Shown in pieces: positions 9,989-23,181 of a stretch of 64,000 bases of DNA. Origin of the DNA: Chionis minor. Lineage: Eukaryota > Chordata > Aves > Charadriiformes > Chionididae. The position numbers and the translations under genes were made by a program. The stretch spans positions 447,212-511,211 of the forward strand of contig VZSF01005553.1 in NCBI GenBank assembly GCA_013398295.1. Direction: 5' to 3'. The notes beneath the pieces are model-generated. The model did no database searches. It was given only the letters and a program-made list of their open reading frames with translations, and had not been told where the DNA came from. Positions within the stretch are counted from its first letter, which is position 1; each line of letters opens with the position of its first letter.

Positions 9989-12900
9989 TCATAGTTGGAG
10001 AAAAATTGGGAAGTGTCTCGGAAGCCTTTCCAGACGTGAGGAATTTCAGGGACAGGTACTTTCTGAAAGTATCCTGCCTTCAGATCTCCTAGGACTTTAC
10101 AGGTGGAGTTATCCATCTTAGAGTTGGTAACTACTGCGCTGTTTGTGAGGAAATAAAAAGTGAGGAGATGGTGATGGGTCAAGAGAGACAGACGTGTTCA
10201 CGTAGGAGCGTACAGATGTTGCAAACAGTGTATAGAATTTAATCTGGGAATAAAGTAGTGGACAGTAGAATACAGAGCAGAGGAATTAAGCTGTGGTCCC
10301 TCTTGCACAAGAGAGTTGGTAGTTGGGGAGGTGAAGGTGATTGCTGTAGTGGAAGGCATAATATGCTTTGCTGGAGGTTTTGTGTATAGGAATATGACTT
10401 TCATTTCATGCACCTGAGGTTCAGATTTATTTCCTGGAAGATGCCTAGCACAGGAAAAATGCATCTCTTTTCCAGAAGACTCTTTCAAAACCCTATGAGA
10501 AAGCAGATTACCTTAGCAAGAGTTTTGGAGGCAGAGACAGGCAGAATTGTTGCTTCTACTCCTAAACTAATTTATATAAGTAGACATTTGTAATCTCGTA
10601 TAGCTGCCCTAGAGAGTCTGAACTCCTGCACTAGCTTCCTGTCACACTTGAAGCCTCCTGTCTGCTAGGACCACAAATGAGTTTTCTCTGGTGTTGCTTT
10701 TCACACTGATCACTGATTCCTTTTGTACTTATTCCAAGCAAGGGTTTTCCTCTCTATTGACTCTTCCCTCCCTGCTCCGCCGTCAACTGCACCCATCATA
10801 ACCCAATATTTGTGTCACCATGCTGATGTACAAGAAGCCATTGGCAGGGGAGGTCACAGATTCCAGGTGTTCTTGCTGCTTCTGGTATCCGTGGCTATTG
10901 TGAAACGTACTCGGGGATGGGGAATGTTTTATTCTCAAAGATTCCTCTGATCTGACACGTTTTACCTGCTCCCTGTTTCTGCCATATTTTCTGGTGAAAT
11001 GGCTGATGCAGCTGTCTTCAATCTCTGTAGAGAGCTGAGAATTGACTGGGAACCTCATGTGTGATACAGCATATGTCAAATCCATATTTATGAGACTAGA
11101 AATGTTCTAAACTGTAGAAACCCTTAAAGGTAAGATTCTTACATTGTGTAGACAGAAGGGAACGATCAGTCCTGAATTCCCCAAATCCTTTCAATGTCTG
11201 ATGCAGACAGGTATGTTGTGTGAAAGAGACAATAACCTCCCAGTAAGCTAGAAAACTGGAGGGCGAAAAACCCTGAACTAAAAAAAAAGTGTATTTCCTT
11301 TTGAACTGAGGAAGAAAATGTGGAGAAATATAAATGGGGCAGGGGAGAGGGAAGAGAGGAAGAACAACTCGGTCTTTTTCGCTGGACAGTGATTTAGTGC
11401 TGTGGGCCAGGCTGTGCCTGAGCTGAGCAAAACTGGTGGAAACTTGAAAGGAAATATGGCCAGCAGTCTTCACGTTCAGAAAGCCAGGAGGAAGAAGAAA
11501 TGTGTTCTCTATATCCATGGTAAATAAGCAAGAACTTGTCTCTCAACACAAGAATTAGTTTTTCCTACTGTCTAAAACTTATTTTAACGGAGAGAAAACG
11601 CTGGAATAGTGTGGAACTCTTGCAGGGTGGCTTTTCAGAACAGTTCACCTCCCGTTATGTAGATCTCATTGAAATGCCTTAAGTTAGGAAGATGAGCTAC
11701 ATCATCCTTTCTTTTGGAGCCTTTTTTATTTATTTTGAACGATGAGCAATGAAAGTAACCGTATTTCTTCTTTGATGTCTATATCTAGGCACTGTGCTAA
11801 GCTTTGTGCCTTTATCTCCTTAAGGCACAGCTGGGGAGTCCTTCAACTTTCAGAGCAGAAACAGGTTATAAAACACTGTCATCATTGCTGTACAGGTTGG
11901 CTGAATGCTTGCTCCTCCCATAAGCACACATTCAAATGATCTTACTGAAATATATGGCTTTTTACTGTAGAAGAATAAATATATTAAATATAACAGATTA
12001 AATTTGTGAGCAGTCTTCATCTATTTGACTTGAAGTCCAGCAACCACCTGGTAAGACTTCAGCAGGGGTAGCTTTTCAAGGTGTTCCAACGTGTTCTTGC
12101 ATTGGATGTAACTACAAAGCATGCAGGTAATCGAGCTTGGCTCCAGGGGTTGTGAGGCAGTGGAATGTACCAGTAAGAGGGGAGGAAAGAGCTGATTAGA
12201 TGTAAATTCCTGGTTTATTCCTTATGTACCTGCTACATGTTCTAGTGCTTTGCTGTCAGCAATTGTTGGTATTCAGTAAAATCTGTTCTTAACTATTCTT
12301 ACTCTTGAGAAGAGTTCTTCCTAAGCACTACTTGTGCTGAATCTTTGCTTTTTTAGGTAGAGCCTGTTTGATTTGGTAGAGTAATCAAGGCATATAGGTC
12401 CTGGCAATGATTTTTTAATCGGAAAAGTATTTGGCAGGTGGCTGTTTCTAGCCATTTATTCTGTGTGTTGAGATTCCTGAGAGAATCATAACGAGTTAAA
12501 CCAATACACTTCATTAATGTGACCAAAACAATTTCTAAAGTATTAGAAGCAATTCTCTTTGTCTCAGAGTGCTTGGTCCTACTCCCATATTTTGCTTTTG
12601 CCTTCCTTAATTTGACACGTTGTTTTATTGTCCTTGTCTCTCCCTCCCCGTCCTCTTTCTGAACCACCTTATTTAGCTTGTATTTGAATCTTCTGTTTTG
12701 AAATGGGCAGATGTTCCAGAGAAAAATGTGTTCTTATGACACTGATGCCAAATGTTGTGCATAAATCAGTTTGCTGTACAGGAAGCACTTAAAAAGATAG
12801 CTACTACTATTTATCCTTTAAACTAGATTATGAGATCTTAGAGCACCCAAGTTAAGGAAGTTAAAAGATGCAAGGGAAAAGTTGTTCTCGAGTCCATTAA

Positions 12901-13440
12901 CAAAAAAAAAGTCATATGGTGACCTAATCTAGTTTACAAAATTGGGGATATAATGAGAGAAGCATGGGTGTATAATTCATTCAGCGTATTAGGGCTTAAT
13001 GTGTGGATCCTGTTGATTGTTTCATTAATTAGCTTGCTTATATGCATGACCGACAGTAATTTCCTCATTGAAGCTTTGCTCTTAATTTTTAGAATAGGGT
13101 GAAAAATACTTGTGAGCTTCTAGTAGCCTCGTGAAATGTTTTGCTTTGGTGTACTCAAAAGGAGGAGTTGATGGGCTTCTCTGAATTTTGTGCAGTTGGC
13201 AGATTATATATTATGTTAGCACTGTTCCTCTATAATGTGCGAGTTGAGTAGATCTCCTCTGATTAATGTTCTTCTGAATACAGTGATACTGAATTTAAAA
13301 ATTCAAATTGTACTTATAACTGAGACTTTTGTGTTTGGCACTAATGACTCAGCAAAATTGGTTCTGGAAAAAACCCCTCATCTTCCCCCTTTGTACAACT
13401 GTCTTACTCTCTTATGGAACTCTGTTTTTAATAATTCCTG

Positions 13441-13790
13441 GAATCCTAGAATAATTCATTCTGGAAGAAGATCTAGAAGACCTTTTAACTGAGCTGCCTG
13501 CTCAAAGCAAGGTCAGTGCTGAAACGAGAGCAGATTTCTTGAGGCTTCGTTGAGTCTGATCTTCTGAACCTTCAAGGACAGAGATCCCACAACCTCCTTT
13601 GTTCCAGTGCTTGACTCTGGATGAAAAGTTACTTTCTTAAGCTGGAACTTCCCATTTCAATTCATGACTGCTGCACTGCACCTCCATAAATGGCCTGGGT
13701 TAATCTTCTCCGTAACCTCCTTGTAGGTATTGGAAGGCATCGCGCTTTGTCATGGCAGGTCTCTCTTAGGCCTCAGTGATGGACAATGTT
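13441..13790 (-). mobile_element. Old, diverged CR1 LINE 3' fragment, antisense
   Basis: Read on the plus strand, the segment begins GAATCCTAGAATAATTCATT, a decayed antisense form of the CR1 3' end (canonical ATTCTATGAT). It continues with phrases of the CR1 3' region in reverse: GAGCTGCCTGCTCAAAGCA (13491 on), a TTCCAGTGCTTGACT block near 13602, and CCTCCTTGTAGGTATTGGA (13717 on). Divergence is high, with many substitutions and no open frame, so this is an old insertion. CR1 is the main non-LTR retrotransposon of birds. The start is fairly clear; the far end is approximate and could reach about 13850. Confidence 0.8.
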
Positions 13791-16700
13791 ACACCGTCTT
13801 TTAGTTGCCTCATCAGGTCTCAACACTTTATTTTCTGACCCATTCTTTAAAAATAGTGTGCACTAATATTACAAGCTCTTAAACTGAAATCTCTGCTGTT
13901 TAATATTCAGGTGGGCTTTCTTCCACAAACTCTCCTGTTCTCACAATAGGAGTATAGAACTGTTCCCATAATTATGAAGTCTCAAGAGTAATTTTCACTA
14001 AGTTGATTGCATGAATGGGAGAAGATTTTTTTTTTTAATTTGTCATGGTAACACAGGAATTTTCCTTCTGATCTAGGGCTAAACCAAACCCTTTAGCTCC
14101 AGTTGCTTCAGAAGCCATTTTCTTTTACTGCCTTTATCAACCACAGTATCTTAAGTGCAGTTAGTGTTGTACAGAAATAATTTGTTAGCTGGTAGAAGGT
14201 TTTATGTCTTATCATCTCTTTTTACTTTAAATTATTCTACGGTAGCTGGCAAGGAGCTTCTTTGTGCTTTTATCCACAGACAAGGGTTTGACTTGCTTTC
14301 CTAAAAAGCAGAAGTCAAAATTATGCTGTCATATCATCTCTAGCATCTTAGATAAAAGCACTGCGAAAATGCTATTTGGAAGGCATTATGAGAACTTTGG
14401 TCAAGGTCACAGTATATAGTGTTCCTATTATCCCTCTAGGTCCTGTCTTAATTTTTGGCTATTCAATATACTCCCCAGATTTTGTGTGAAGCTACGTTGC
14501 TAATTTTCAAGACACAGAAAAAGGGCCTACGTATTACGGGTATTAAAATTTGATGTGTTGGGAACACATCGTTGGTCACAAAATTAGATAATTATCTTCT
14601 AAAGTGACAAAGCTTCAAAGATGAAAAGCAGGAATATTCAAACTTCGGCTTTACCTTGAAGCTAAATGACTATCATTTTGACAGCTGTGCAAAACGTATG
14701 ACTGCCGAGCTGTTTGTACATGATGCTATCGTATTACATTAATAGAAATTTTCCCTGATAATGAAAACTGGTAGGAGGCTAAGAGTAAAGCTTTATGTTA
14801 TGACTTGCAGCCGTTGACTATCTGCATCCAACAGATTTATTGCCCCCTACGCACATCGTGCCTTTTACAATATCTTCTGCCGTTTCTTCAACAAAGTACA
14901 ACAAGGAAGATGATATTATAGATGGCACGATACAAAAAAAAAAAAAATGCGAGTACTCACTTCAGACTTCCACCTATCATTATCAAACACAAAACAATTT
15001 TGCAGTGAAAGTAGAGATGAGCTCTGACGCCCCCTGGAACTTTTCATGAAAAATACTGGGGCGGAGGTGGGAATATGAAAGAAAACGGGGGAGGATTTCT
15101 CTTGGCCAACTCAGGTTTTAATTTTCCTAATAAAATCAAGAAAGCAGACTGAAATTCAGATATATCTGGCTTCTTATCCTAGGTCCGTGACTACTTGGCC
15201 TAAGCAGACCATCAAGAAAGTTACCTTGGTGGACAAAATGCAGTGAGGCCCTTAAGCGTGATATTAACTTCACCTGTAATGTCACACGTACAAATCCAGG
15301 GCACGTGGTGGCGGGGGCAGGATCTCACCCAGAATGCCGGAAGCCTTGAATGGAAAGTTAAAACCACAAGCAGGATTCCACTTGCCCTCCCCCTGCAAAT
15401 GGGGGCATCTTTTGCCTAACTTTTCCATGTAAAATGGGCTAGCAATACTGCCTTCTTTAAATTTCTAAACTTTGAAATTGTTGGATCAGGAGCAAGACTT
15501 TTTGTAAGGTGTTTAGCATATGGAGTGGATCAGGTGGTGAAGAGCGACATTAGCATATGGATATGGAAGTAAAGCAAAGTACATGGAACGGATCGGCTCC
15601 GAGAGCTACAAAGCATTAATTTTAACACACTTTTCAGTAGCGAAAGAAGTTTTATTTAAAAAGATAAATGGTTTCCTGTATCACTCCTGAATGACTACAA
15701 AATTGATAGAAACCCTCTTATTTCTGCTGTTGATATTTGGTATCTGTAGTTGGCAATAAATCTCCATATGGCATTGTGCTGGCAAATGAAATTGAACCCG
15801 TTCTTGTCAGAGAATTAATTCTTCCTGTGCTTTGAATAGAAAGTGATGTGCTGTGCTGATATTAGAAAGTAGTTTTCAATTTTGCAAACACTTGCTTCTT
15901 TCCCTTACACTTCCCCTCACCACCCTGGTATTTCTTTTTTATTATCCATTTTCTATGTAACTACAGTTCCGCACTGCTTTTTTTCTATCTAGAGCCTTCA
16001 GACTTTTTCTAACTTCTTCTGATTTTTCTTCCAAGTGAGATCCGAGCAGTAAGACTCAAATTCACAAATGTCAAATGCGGTTGAATTGGAAACCAAACAA
16101 TTTTCTTTATGGGTAGCTGATTATTTCTGTCTGTATGGCAATTACCACAGAAATTTATTTTCTTTGTGTACTTTCTCACTCTGCCCTTCTCTGTGCTCCC
16201 ACTTGTTTATAGCCATTGCTCTTTTCCTCTGGAGATTTTTTACCATTAATGTATTTCTTTCAGTGTCTTGAGCAGATGTAATCATAATTCTGCAGTGAAG
16301 AGCTGGTCGTCTGGAGAGAAATATGCAGAAATAAATTGACTAACGGCTTAATAACACTTTAATACATAAGAATGGGGGAAGGTTATGCAAGTACAAGTGC
16401 TATTCTTAAAATTATCTTTTCATTAAGTTACGATGCTTGAATCTTTACACTAGGATCTACTGGGGCACCGATCATGTTGTGAACATTATTGGAAAGAGAA
16501 GGTTGTTATTTCCCCAGTAACAGCCGATGTACTTGGTTGTACATTGGATGGCGTGTTCAGGAAAGGGAGAGGGGGAAGGAAGTCAGGATTCCCTCCAAAA
16601 CAAAATTGGAATCTTCTGTCACAGAAGGGGAGGCAAGTTTACAGCAGCATCTTGACAATACAACTTGCAGGGAGGCGTCAGCATCAAGAAGCTACTGCAG

Positions 16701-17927
16701 CCTGTTCAGGAACAGCTAAAGGTGAGAGAACAGGCACGCGTGAGGGTGGTGAGATGAGGGCTGGAATGTGTTGGGAGCAAAGCAGCACAACGACTGGTGA
16801 AAGTGGTGTTTATTTTCTCTGTGGCTTAATACGATTGAAAAATACATTTGTATGAAATTGAGTCAGTATCTGTCTTCTGGTAATTATTTTTGACAAGTCT
16901 ATTAAATGAATACTTTTCATATTGAAAATATATAAGCCAGAGTCAGAAAGGCGTTTGCTATTTTTGGAACGCGCGAGTACCACATGATTTCAAAACTTTT
17001 GCCAAGAACTAAAATTAAGAGGGAATTGTGTGCTAGGAAATGTAAATTTAAATTCAGGAAAGGCATCTGAAATTAAACTAAGTGTTAGTAATGACGTAAT
17101 TCTGACTTTTGTATTTGGCTTCACAGATGCTTAAAATTTGAATGCTTTAACATTTTCTTAAAAGTTTCATGTTTGCTCTGCTAAGTCCTCTATTCTGTAC
17201 AGACCCAGTGTAAGAGGAATAGAGCTCAACTCCATAACTCTGCTCTAATCCTGTTCCAGTCCACCCTAAACATGCAACTAATATATGTTTGGTCAGCAGA
17301 AATTCCTCATTACAAGATGTCTGGGGAATTTTGTCTGAAAAAGGATGGTAGAAAATGGCATTATATGTGGGATTGGGACCTAGGCTTATTTGTTGGAATA
17401 ATTCAGATGTTAGTGTATAGAATTATTCATGTATGGCCATATTTACCTGATTGCACACTGTTTGTTTATTTTGGTTCATAAATATACAGGAGTTGTTTAA
17501 CTGAAAACTCTAATTATTCTGGATGTAATTTATCAGACAAAACCAGCTGCCGACTCGGCTCTTCTCAAGAATCTTCAGTAAAACGTACAACCTAAAAAAT
17601 AGTGTTTTGAAAAGTACAAAAGTCCCATTTTGCACACAAATCCTCTGTGCCTAGTGGATATTTTCCTCTCAAGAGTGTAGTAAAAACCTATGGCTTTCTG
17701 GTGTGACTAGGAGGACAACAAATCCGGCCACGCTGTGGCTTGCATTGCTTGAACTTCACTCATTTGAAGTTTTTGGTATTATAGGACAACTCTGTAATTC
17801 AGCAGAGATGATCCTTTCACGTCTTCCTTCCGGGTTGAGATGTCAATATGTCTGTTGGTTGGTTGGTGCAATCGTTACGGTGAATTAAATAATGTTCCTT
17901 CTGTTTCAGAAGCCTTCAAAAAAACCT

Positions 17928-17980
17928 GTAGTCCTGGGTCTGCCCCAGACCTGTCGATTGACCTTGTGCAAATCAATCCT
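17928..17980 (+). mobile_element. Possible ancient MIR-like SINE core
   Basis: The order CCTGGGTCTGCC, a short gap, then TTGACCTTGTGCAAATCA resembles the core of MIR-type tRNA-derived SINEs (CCTGGCTCTGCC ... TGTGACCTTGGGCAAGTCA, from memory). MIR remnants occur in bird genomes but are very decayed. Only about 50 bp can be matched by eye, so chance resemblance is possible. Confidence 0.35.
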
Positions 17981-18085
17981 GATACGTATCTGATTCCATA
18001 TTTATAAAGATGTGGGAAATTATGCTTACCGTCGGCAGTTTAAAAAAGAACTTTTGATGATAGCTTGCCTGTAAAATTTGCTTTC

Positions 18086-18180
18086 GTGGGGTGGTGGATT
18101 TTTTTGGTGTGATGTTTTTAGCTTTGTGGTTTGGTTGTGGATTTGGTTGGGGTGTTTTGTGTGGGTTTGTTTGTTTTTTT
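18086..18180. repeat. G/T-rich low-complexity tract
   Basis: Nearly 100 bp consist of G and T with repeated TTTGG, GGTG and TTTGT words. It is the strand complement of the A/C-rich tracts elsewhere in the intron. Confidence 0.7.
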
Positions 18181-18889
18181 AACTAAAATGACATCATATC
18201 GCTTACTAGTATGTATTGCTGAATGATTGATCTAGTTGACTGAACAGGTCCATTTTCTGTAACGTCCCATACGGTAGCATTGCTGTCAAAGAAGTCATCT
18301 TGGAGTCTGGATAATACGGCATGTTTCCAAAGGCTTAGGAACCTGAATGAAAACAACATGGCGTGCAGGGTTAACAATATTATTTCAATCCCATTTAAGA
18401 GTGAACGAATTACCACAGCATTTGAATTCACGTCAGTGCAGGAGCAATAGAGGTAAATGCAGATGGGAGTTACTTCAGTTGTTGATGTGAGCGGCACCTC
18501 TGTAGCAGTCTTGTGCCTGAAATAAGGTCATTTTTAGTAACCGTATGCATGCTTTTAATGAAAAGTACTTGCATAAAGTGTTGATTAGCTCAAGTATTAT
18601 AAAAGAATAGCTGATTCTGTGTTGACTGTCGAGGGCTAAAGTCATGACTGCTGAAGAAGAAAACTGGGGAAAATAATTGCTACTGGACTGGCAGCTAGTT
18701 ACGGTACATGCAAGTAAAAAATATTTTCCACATATGTCTAGTATATATGAGTAGGTCTGTGTCTACTACGATTGTAAGGCACCTTGCAAGCCTTTAAACG
18801 AGTACTTGGAATACCGACTATTGTATAAACTCCAAAAGGATTGGATCTGCCATCTGGAAGTTTTCTTTTATGTTCAGAGTAGTCATACA

Positions 18890-18925
18890 CAGTAATGAGA
18901 CTGTTACCAGTAACGAGACTGTATT
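18890..18925. repeat. Two near-identical 18-bp tandem units
   Basis: CAGTAATGAGACTGTTAC is followed directly by CAGTAACGAGACTGTATT, which differs at three positions. It is a simple short duplication. Confidence 0.7.
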
Positions 18926-20564
18926 CTGTTGTAAAAGAGGTGCAGAATGCTTAAGTGTGCAATGTTCTTTAGACTGGAAAAATGTGGCGGGTTAAATACG
19001 AAGAGTAATTGTAAATCTCCTGGATGGCTTCACATTAAGTCAAGCTGCAATTTATTTTAACTGCAAAAGTGTAGGTACTTTGCTGATTTTTTACTTTCTC
19101 TCCTTGGCGGGTAGGAGGTTAGAATTAAAAGATGGCTTTTGTTTTCTTGTTTAATTCCCTAAAAAGAAAAGTAACTGGAAGAGAATCCTATTTCTTGTAG
19201 GTGAACACTAAAATAAGAATCTCTCACCTGGTGATTTCAACATATTCGCTTCCTAATTCTTTTGTTTGTTCCCTCCCCGAGGAGCTGGCAATCCTTCTGT
19301 GGCACTAGCTCTTTGCCTTCATTGTATCGTGTATGAGGAATTGCTTTTTTACTTTTTAATGAGTGTCTTGATATAAAGCGTATCTTCTGTGTTAAGCATT
19401 TATTTTTCTTCTCTTTTCTGATAGTATTTCATTCCCTCTCCCGCCCCCCAATCCTCTTTCCTCACTTCAGATTTCCGATATTATTTGATAATTGGCTTTT
19501 TCAGAATACAGCTTTTCTTAATCTTGTTTTCAGATTTATTCCTATATTATTAACTTAAAGATATATGTACATATGCGAAGTAAAACCATATTGATGAGTT
19601 CTGTTCCATTAGTACCTTCTCAGCTCTCCAGGATGTCCCAACACCTAGCTCTTCAGAAATAGAATATCTAATCTTGATGTACGTGGACCCCTCTTTCTCT
19701 AGCAGTCTTATTCGACTGCTTAAACGCCTCTTGCTTTTGACTGCATTTAGTCTAGAACTCTTCCTTGGTTGTGGAATGGGATCTTGTTTGCAAAGTGTAA
19801 ATGATTCTCTGTTTGTTCATAGTGAATCTCTTTCCTTGCTGTTGCCCTAAATTCATTCTGTAATCTCTAGTGCCCCACTGATGCTTCCAGACAAAGGAAA
19901 TTGTGGAAAATGTAGTAAAAAATGGAAATATATTTTTCATTTACCACTCTTCAAGCTTTCCAAAGCTGGAAGAGTTGTTTAGGATATAAAGGAAGGTGGG
20001 AAGAGAGGAAACATTTATTAAAGGAAAATTCATCTGCAATAGTTACACTTGTGTTTGGATAAAACTTTGAAGTGTAAAAGGATAACTATCATTATTTATT
20101 CAGGATGAGCATTAAAAGCAATTAAAATACTCTTACGCAACAGAAGCAGAGTAAGATTGTCACATTACAATATCCTTCTTCAGGATCAGTTATGAACCTG
20201 GGCTGTGCTTGTGGAAGAGTTTTCTGGGCTTCAAAATAGTATTGAAATAGCCTCTATGTGTTTGAGGAAGAGTAAGAAACAACACTTAATTCTATGGAAA
20301 GCATCTTTTTCTTTACATGAACATGGCTGCCATTAAAAAACAGGTAACTGGATCGGTTTCTTCGTGCAGCATGTCATGTAACCTTGAGCTAACTATTGTA
20401 CTAAAAAGGGGTAGCAATAGCTATTGTATACTTTTATGCTTTTTTTAATTACATGTTTAAAATTCCATTTTTACAACTATTTAACTGTCCTATGTACATC
20501 TTAAGTTTTCCCTCATTGCTACTGCTGGAAAAGATTTTACAAGATATGTTGTGTGCCTTATAAA

Positions 20565-20624
20565 AGACCAAAACAAAACCCTCCAAAACAACAAACCAAA
20601 ACTCAACACTCCACCCCTCCCCAA
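20565..20624. repeat. A/C-rich low-complexity tract
   Basis: About 60 bp of A and C with a few T, with AAACAAAACC and ACCAAAACTC words. It lies in an antisense shadow frame and has no other feature. Confidence 0.65.
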
Positions 20625-21552
20625 GTTTCAGAAAATCTTGTACTGATTTGTCTGTATTATGTAACTTAGAAAGCACTATGAGGTTAGATAAAAAGATATA
20701 AAAAGTTGTAGAGCCATTTTAATACATCTTATGTTCTGAAACTCTGAAATTTATCACTAATGAGTGTTGCCTGCTGTGTTGTCTATACTTTGTTTTATCC
20801 ATCTAAATGGTCCTTAAAAATTTAATAGAACTGTGATATGATTTCAGCTTTGGATAAGGATTACAGGACAAACTTTTTTTTATTTTTTTTGTATCCTGGA
20901 TAGCCACATTATTGGAGAACAAGAAAAAGGCTGATAGGAAAAAACCCAACCTAACCTGTCGAGATTCCCCACCCTTCCATGTGTTCATTATATATTCAAG
21001 GATTGTTCTACCTGTGCAGAGATAAAAATACCCACGTACTGCGGCAAGATGTTGTATTGCAGGTGGTGTTCATCCAGGCATGAAAAAAAAATCTCCCTTA
21101 CTCTGGTCTTTCTGGAATGTGGAGAAATTGTGAAGGAAGATTCGGTCTGTTTTTTGCTGTACAAGCGTTAGCGGTAGTCCATTGTGAAACCGAGAAGTAA
21201 AGGAAAAAGAAAAAGGCAGTAGGTGGAATTGGATACCGTGGGTCATTGTACTAGACAAGCCAAGGCTCTTCTGGTCTGACCTTCTCAGAGCAGGATTTAT
21301 TTTTTGGGGTCTTTTTATAAGATATCTTCTGGATCCTTTGTTGACATTTCAAAGGAAAATTCCTTTCCATATTAAAAATATCTTTTGCAACTCTCTTACT
21401 GAAAAGGTGTTGCACACTTGTAAAAAAAAAAAAATATTTTTGGGTTAAGCGGTTTGAAATACGTGTTTTCCATATATGTGGAAAAACTTTCTTTTTGCTT
21501 CCGTTTCTTGACACTGAAACTTTCTAACGTTCTTCAGCAAAACTAGCATGAT

Positions 21553-21625
21553 TAAAAAAAACAACCCCAAAACCAAAACAACAAAAACAACAAAAACCCC
21601 AAAACAAACAAACAAAAAAACCCAA
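21553..21625. repeat. A/C-rich tract with (AAAC)n units
   Basis: Runs of A are interrupted by C and CCCC, including three AAAC/CAAA units near 21602-21614. The tract contains no G or T over about 70 bp. Confidence 0.75.
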
Positions 21626-22159
21626 GAAAGGTTCTAGCTATTAAAATACACTGTAAAGGTTTTAATCAGCTGGATATACGTATTTTGACTTCCTCTTAAA
21701 ATAAAAAGTATTGAAGCTGTTACTTAGAAATTGGTCTACCCTTTAGCTCATTCACGGTATTTCATTTGGGAGATAAAGTTTATTTGGTTTAGGATGTATT
21801 ATTTTAAACTAATAATAAGGCTAAACACCCATTGTTTTCTTGAATGGCTCTGTTAGCTTTTTTACATGAACATACTCAACATTAATGTGGCTTCCAAAGT
21901 AAAATTGGAACCGTGCTGGGCTGAAGGAGAAGGCCAAGTCCATAATGTCCGACTCCTCCAGGCAAAGTTGCTCGAGGAGCGTTTGAGGTTTGATACGACG
22001 TAAAATAGTTTGTCGAGGCAGCGTCACCAATAGAGATACAAAACTCATTGGACCTTTCTTTCTTGCCCCGAGTCAGTGCAAGAGCATTAGAATGGTTTAA
22101 CTAGATGTGCCTTTCCATAAAAAGCACACGCGTGACCGTCTGTGTGTCTTCTGATGAGA

Positions 22160-22290
22160 AGTCTCATCCTGCCGCGCCGGCGCTGTCGAGGGCCCGTCGG
22201 TAGCAGTAGGTGCAGGAACGGTGTGGTCGGGGCCACGTCTGGCTGGCGCTGACTCCCTGCCCAGGACGATGGCGTGACCAGTGCGGGGTG
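22160..22290. other. GC-rich intronic patch
   Basis: About 130 bp are clearly richer in G, C and CpG than the surroundings, for example CCGCGCCGGCGCTG near 22173. No splice-bounded exon or family match could be supported. It may be a minor CpG cluster or regulatory element. Confidence 0.45.
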
Positions 22291-23137
22291 AGTTGGAGCC
22301 TCACGGTGCCCGTGCTCTCGGTCTCGCTCACCTCTAGAGTTCCCTCCTCATCTCTGTGGTTCTGTGTTCTCTGCTGAGCTGCTGCGGCTCATGTATAAAC
22401 CGCTTCACCAGTGACAATGAAAACTAAAAGGAACCATTCTGAAGCATAAAAGTTAAAGAAATGAACAAAAAAGCCCCCGGGGCAACTTAGTTCCCCAGAG
22501 CATGCTCTGAAGGAAACTGTAGCTTTACTTTGGTTTTGTTGTTTGGGGTTTTCTCCCCCAAGTTTATTGAACTGTTGAACACAGCAGCAATTAGGTACTT
22601 AAACCAAACACACCGAGCGCCCTGCAAAAGTGGTATTTTAGTAGTGCTTAGCTACTGCCTGGGGAGCTGCGTAGCCTAGGGCTCCCACGATGTCACGTCT
22701 TCAGGAGGAAATAGTACTAAAAACTCTAAATGCTAGTCGTACTAACAAATGGGAGGGAGGCAAGAGGGCTCCCTTACCCTAACCCTCACCGGTACATTTT
22801 TGTGGGCTATAGGTATATCAAGTTCTCATTTTGCTTGGTACAGAGTGTAACAAATTCCAACTAAAATAGAAAATTGTAAAGAAAACTTGACTTTTGGAAG
22901 TGTCTTCCTAGTAAGGTTTGGTGTGTAGCTGAGCTCAGAAAATACTGAAAAAGGGAAGTTCTAAACGAAGGAGTTTTCAGGTTGGCATTGTAGCCAAGCC
23001 CAGAGGCACCCAGATGTTCCATGGGTGGCCACGTGTCTCTCAGCGAGTCTGTTGAGATGGCTTCTGGGGTTGCTTTTTGCCCCAAATGCTGGTGAATCAG
23101 AACGCAGAGCAAATGCTCACAGGAAAGTGATTTTTTT

Positions 23138-23181
23138 TTGATTAAAGTTTTAATCAAATTAAGATTAAAGTTTTAATCAAA
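23138..23181. repeat. Tandem pair of 23-bp palindromic AT-rich units
   Basis: TTGATTAAAGTTTTAATCAA (23138-23157) is an inverted repeat with 9-bp arms around a GT centre. After a few bases the unit recurs as GATTAAAGTTTTAATCAAA (23163-23181), giving a period of 23 bp. Each unit contains two opposed TAATC/GATTA homeodomain-type cores. Confidence 0.85.

Larger units (their letters stand above)
3456..13440 (+). other. CACNA2D3 intron 2, first 10 kb: no gene seen
   Basis: This is AT-rich unique intron sequence with frequent stops in all frames. Open frames are at most about 115 codons, low in complexity or overlapping, and resemble no known family. Low-complexity tracts at 8182-8352 and 9953-9988 are listed separately. 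No recent transposon copy was recognised. Confidence 0.7.
13791..23137 (+). other. CACNA2D3 intron 2, 13.8-23.1 kb: no gene seen
   Basis: AT-rich unique sequence. It holds a 14-A run (14934-14947), a G/T-rich tract (18086-18180), A/C-rich tracts (20565-20624 and 21553-21625), a short tandem duplication (18890-18925), a possible ancient SINE core (17928-17980) and a GC-rich patch (22160-22290). No open frame exceeds about 105 codons and none resembles a known protein. Confidence 0.65.

Noticed and set aside
16489..16855. Overlapping 76- and 103-codon frames followed by a GTGAG-like donor
   Set aside because: No convincing acceptor, no recognised protein, and two frames are equally open; treated as chance.
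20365..20450. Second MIR-like phrase (GTAACCTTGAGCTAACT...)
   Set aside because: The match is shorter and weaker than at 17928 and lacks the preceding core.
22771..22790. Telomere-like CCCTTACCCTAACCCTCACC
   Set aside because: Only one exact CCCTAA-type unit with imperfect neighbours; too short for an interstitial telomeric repeat.
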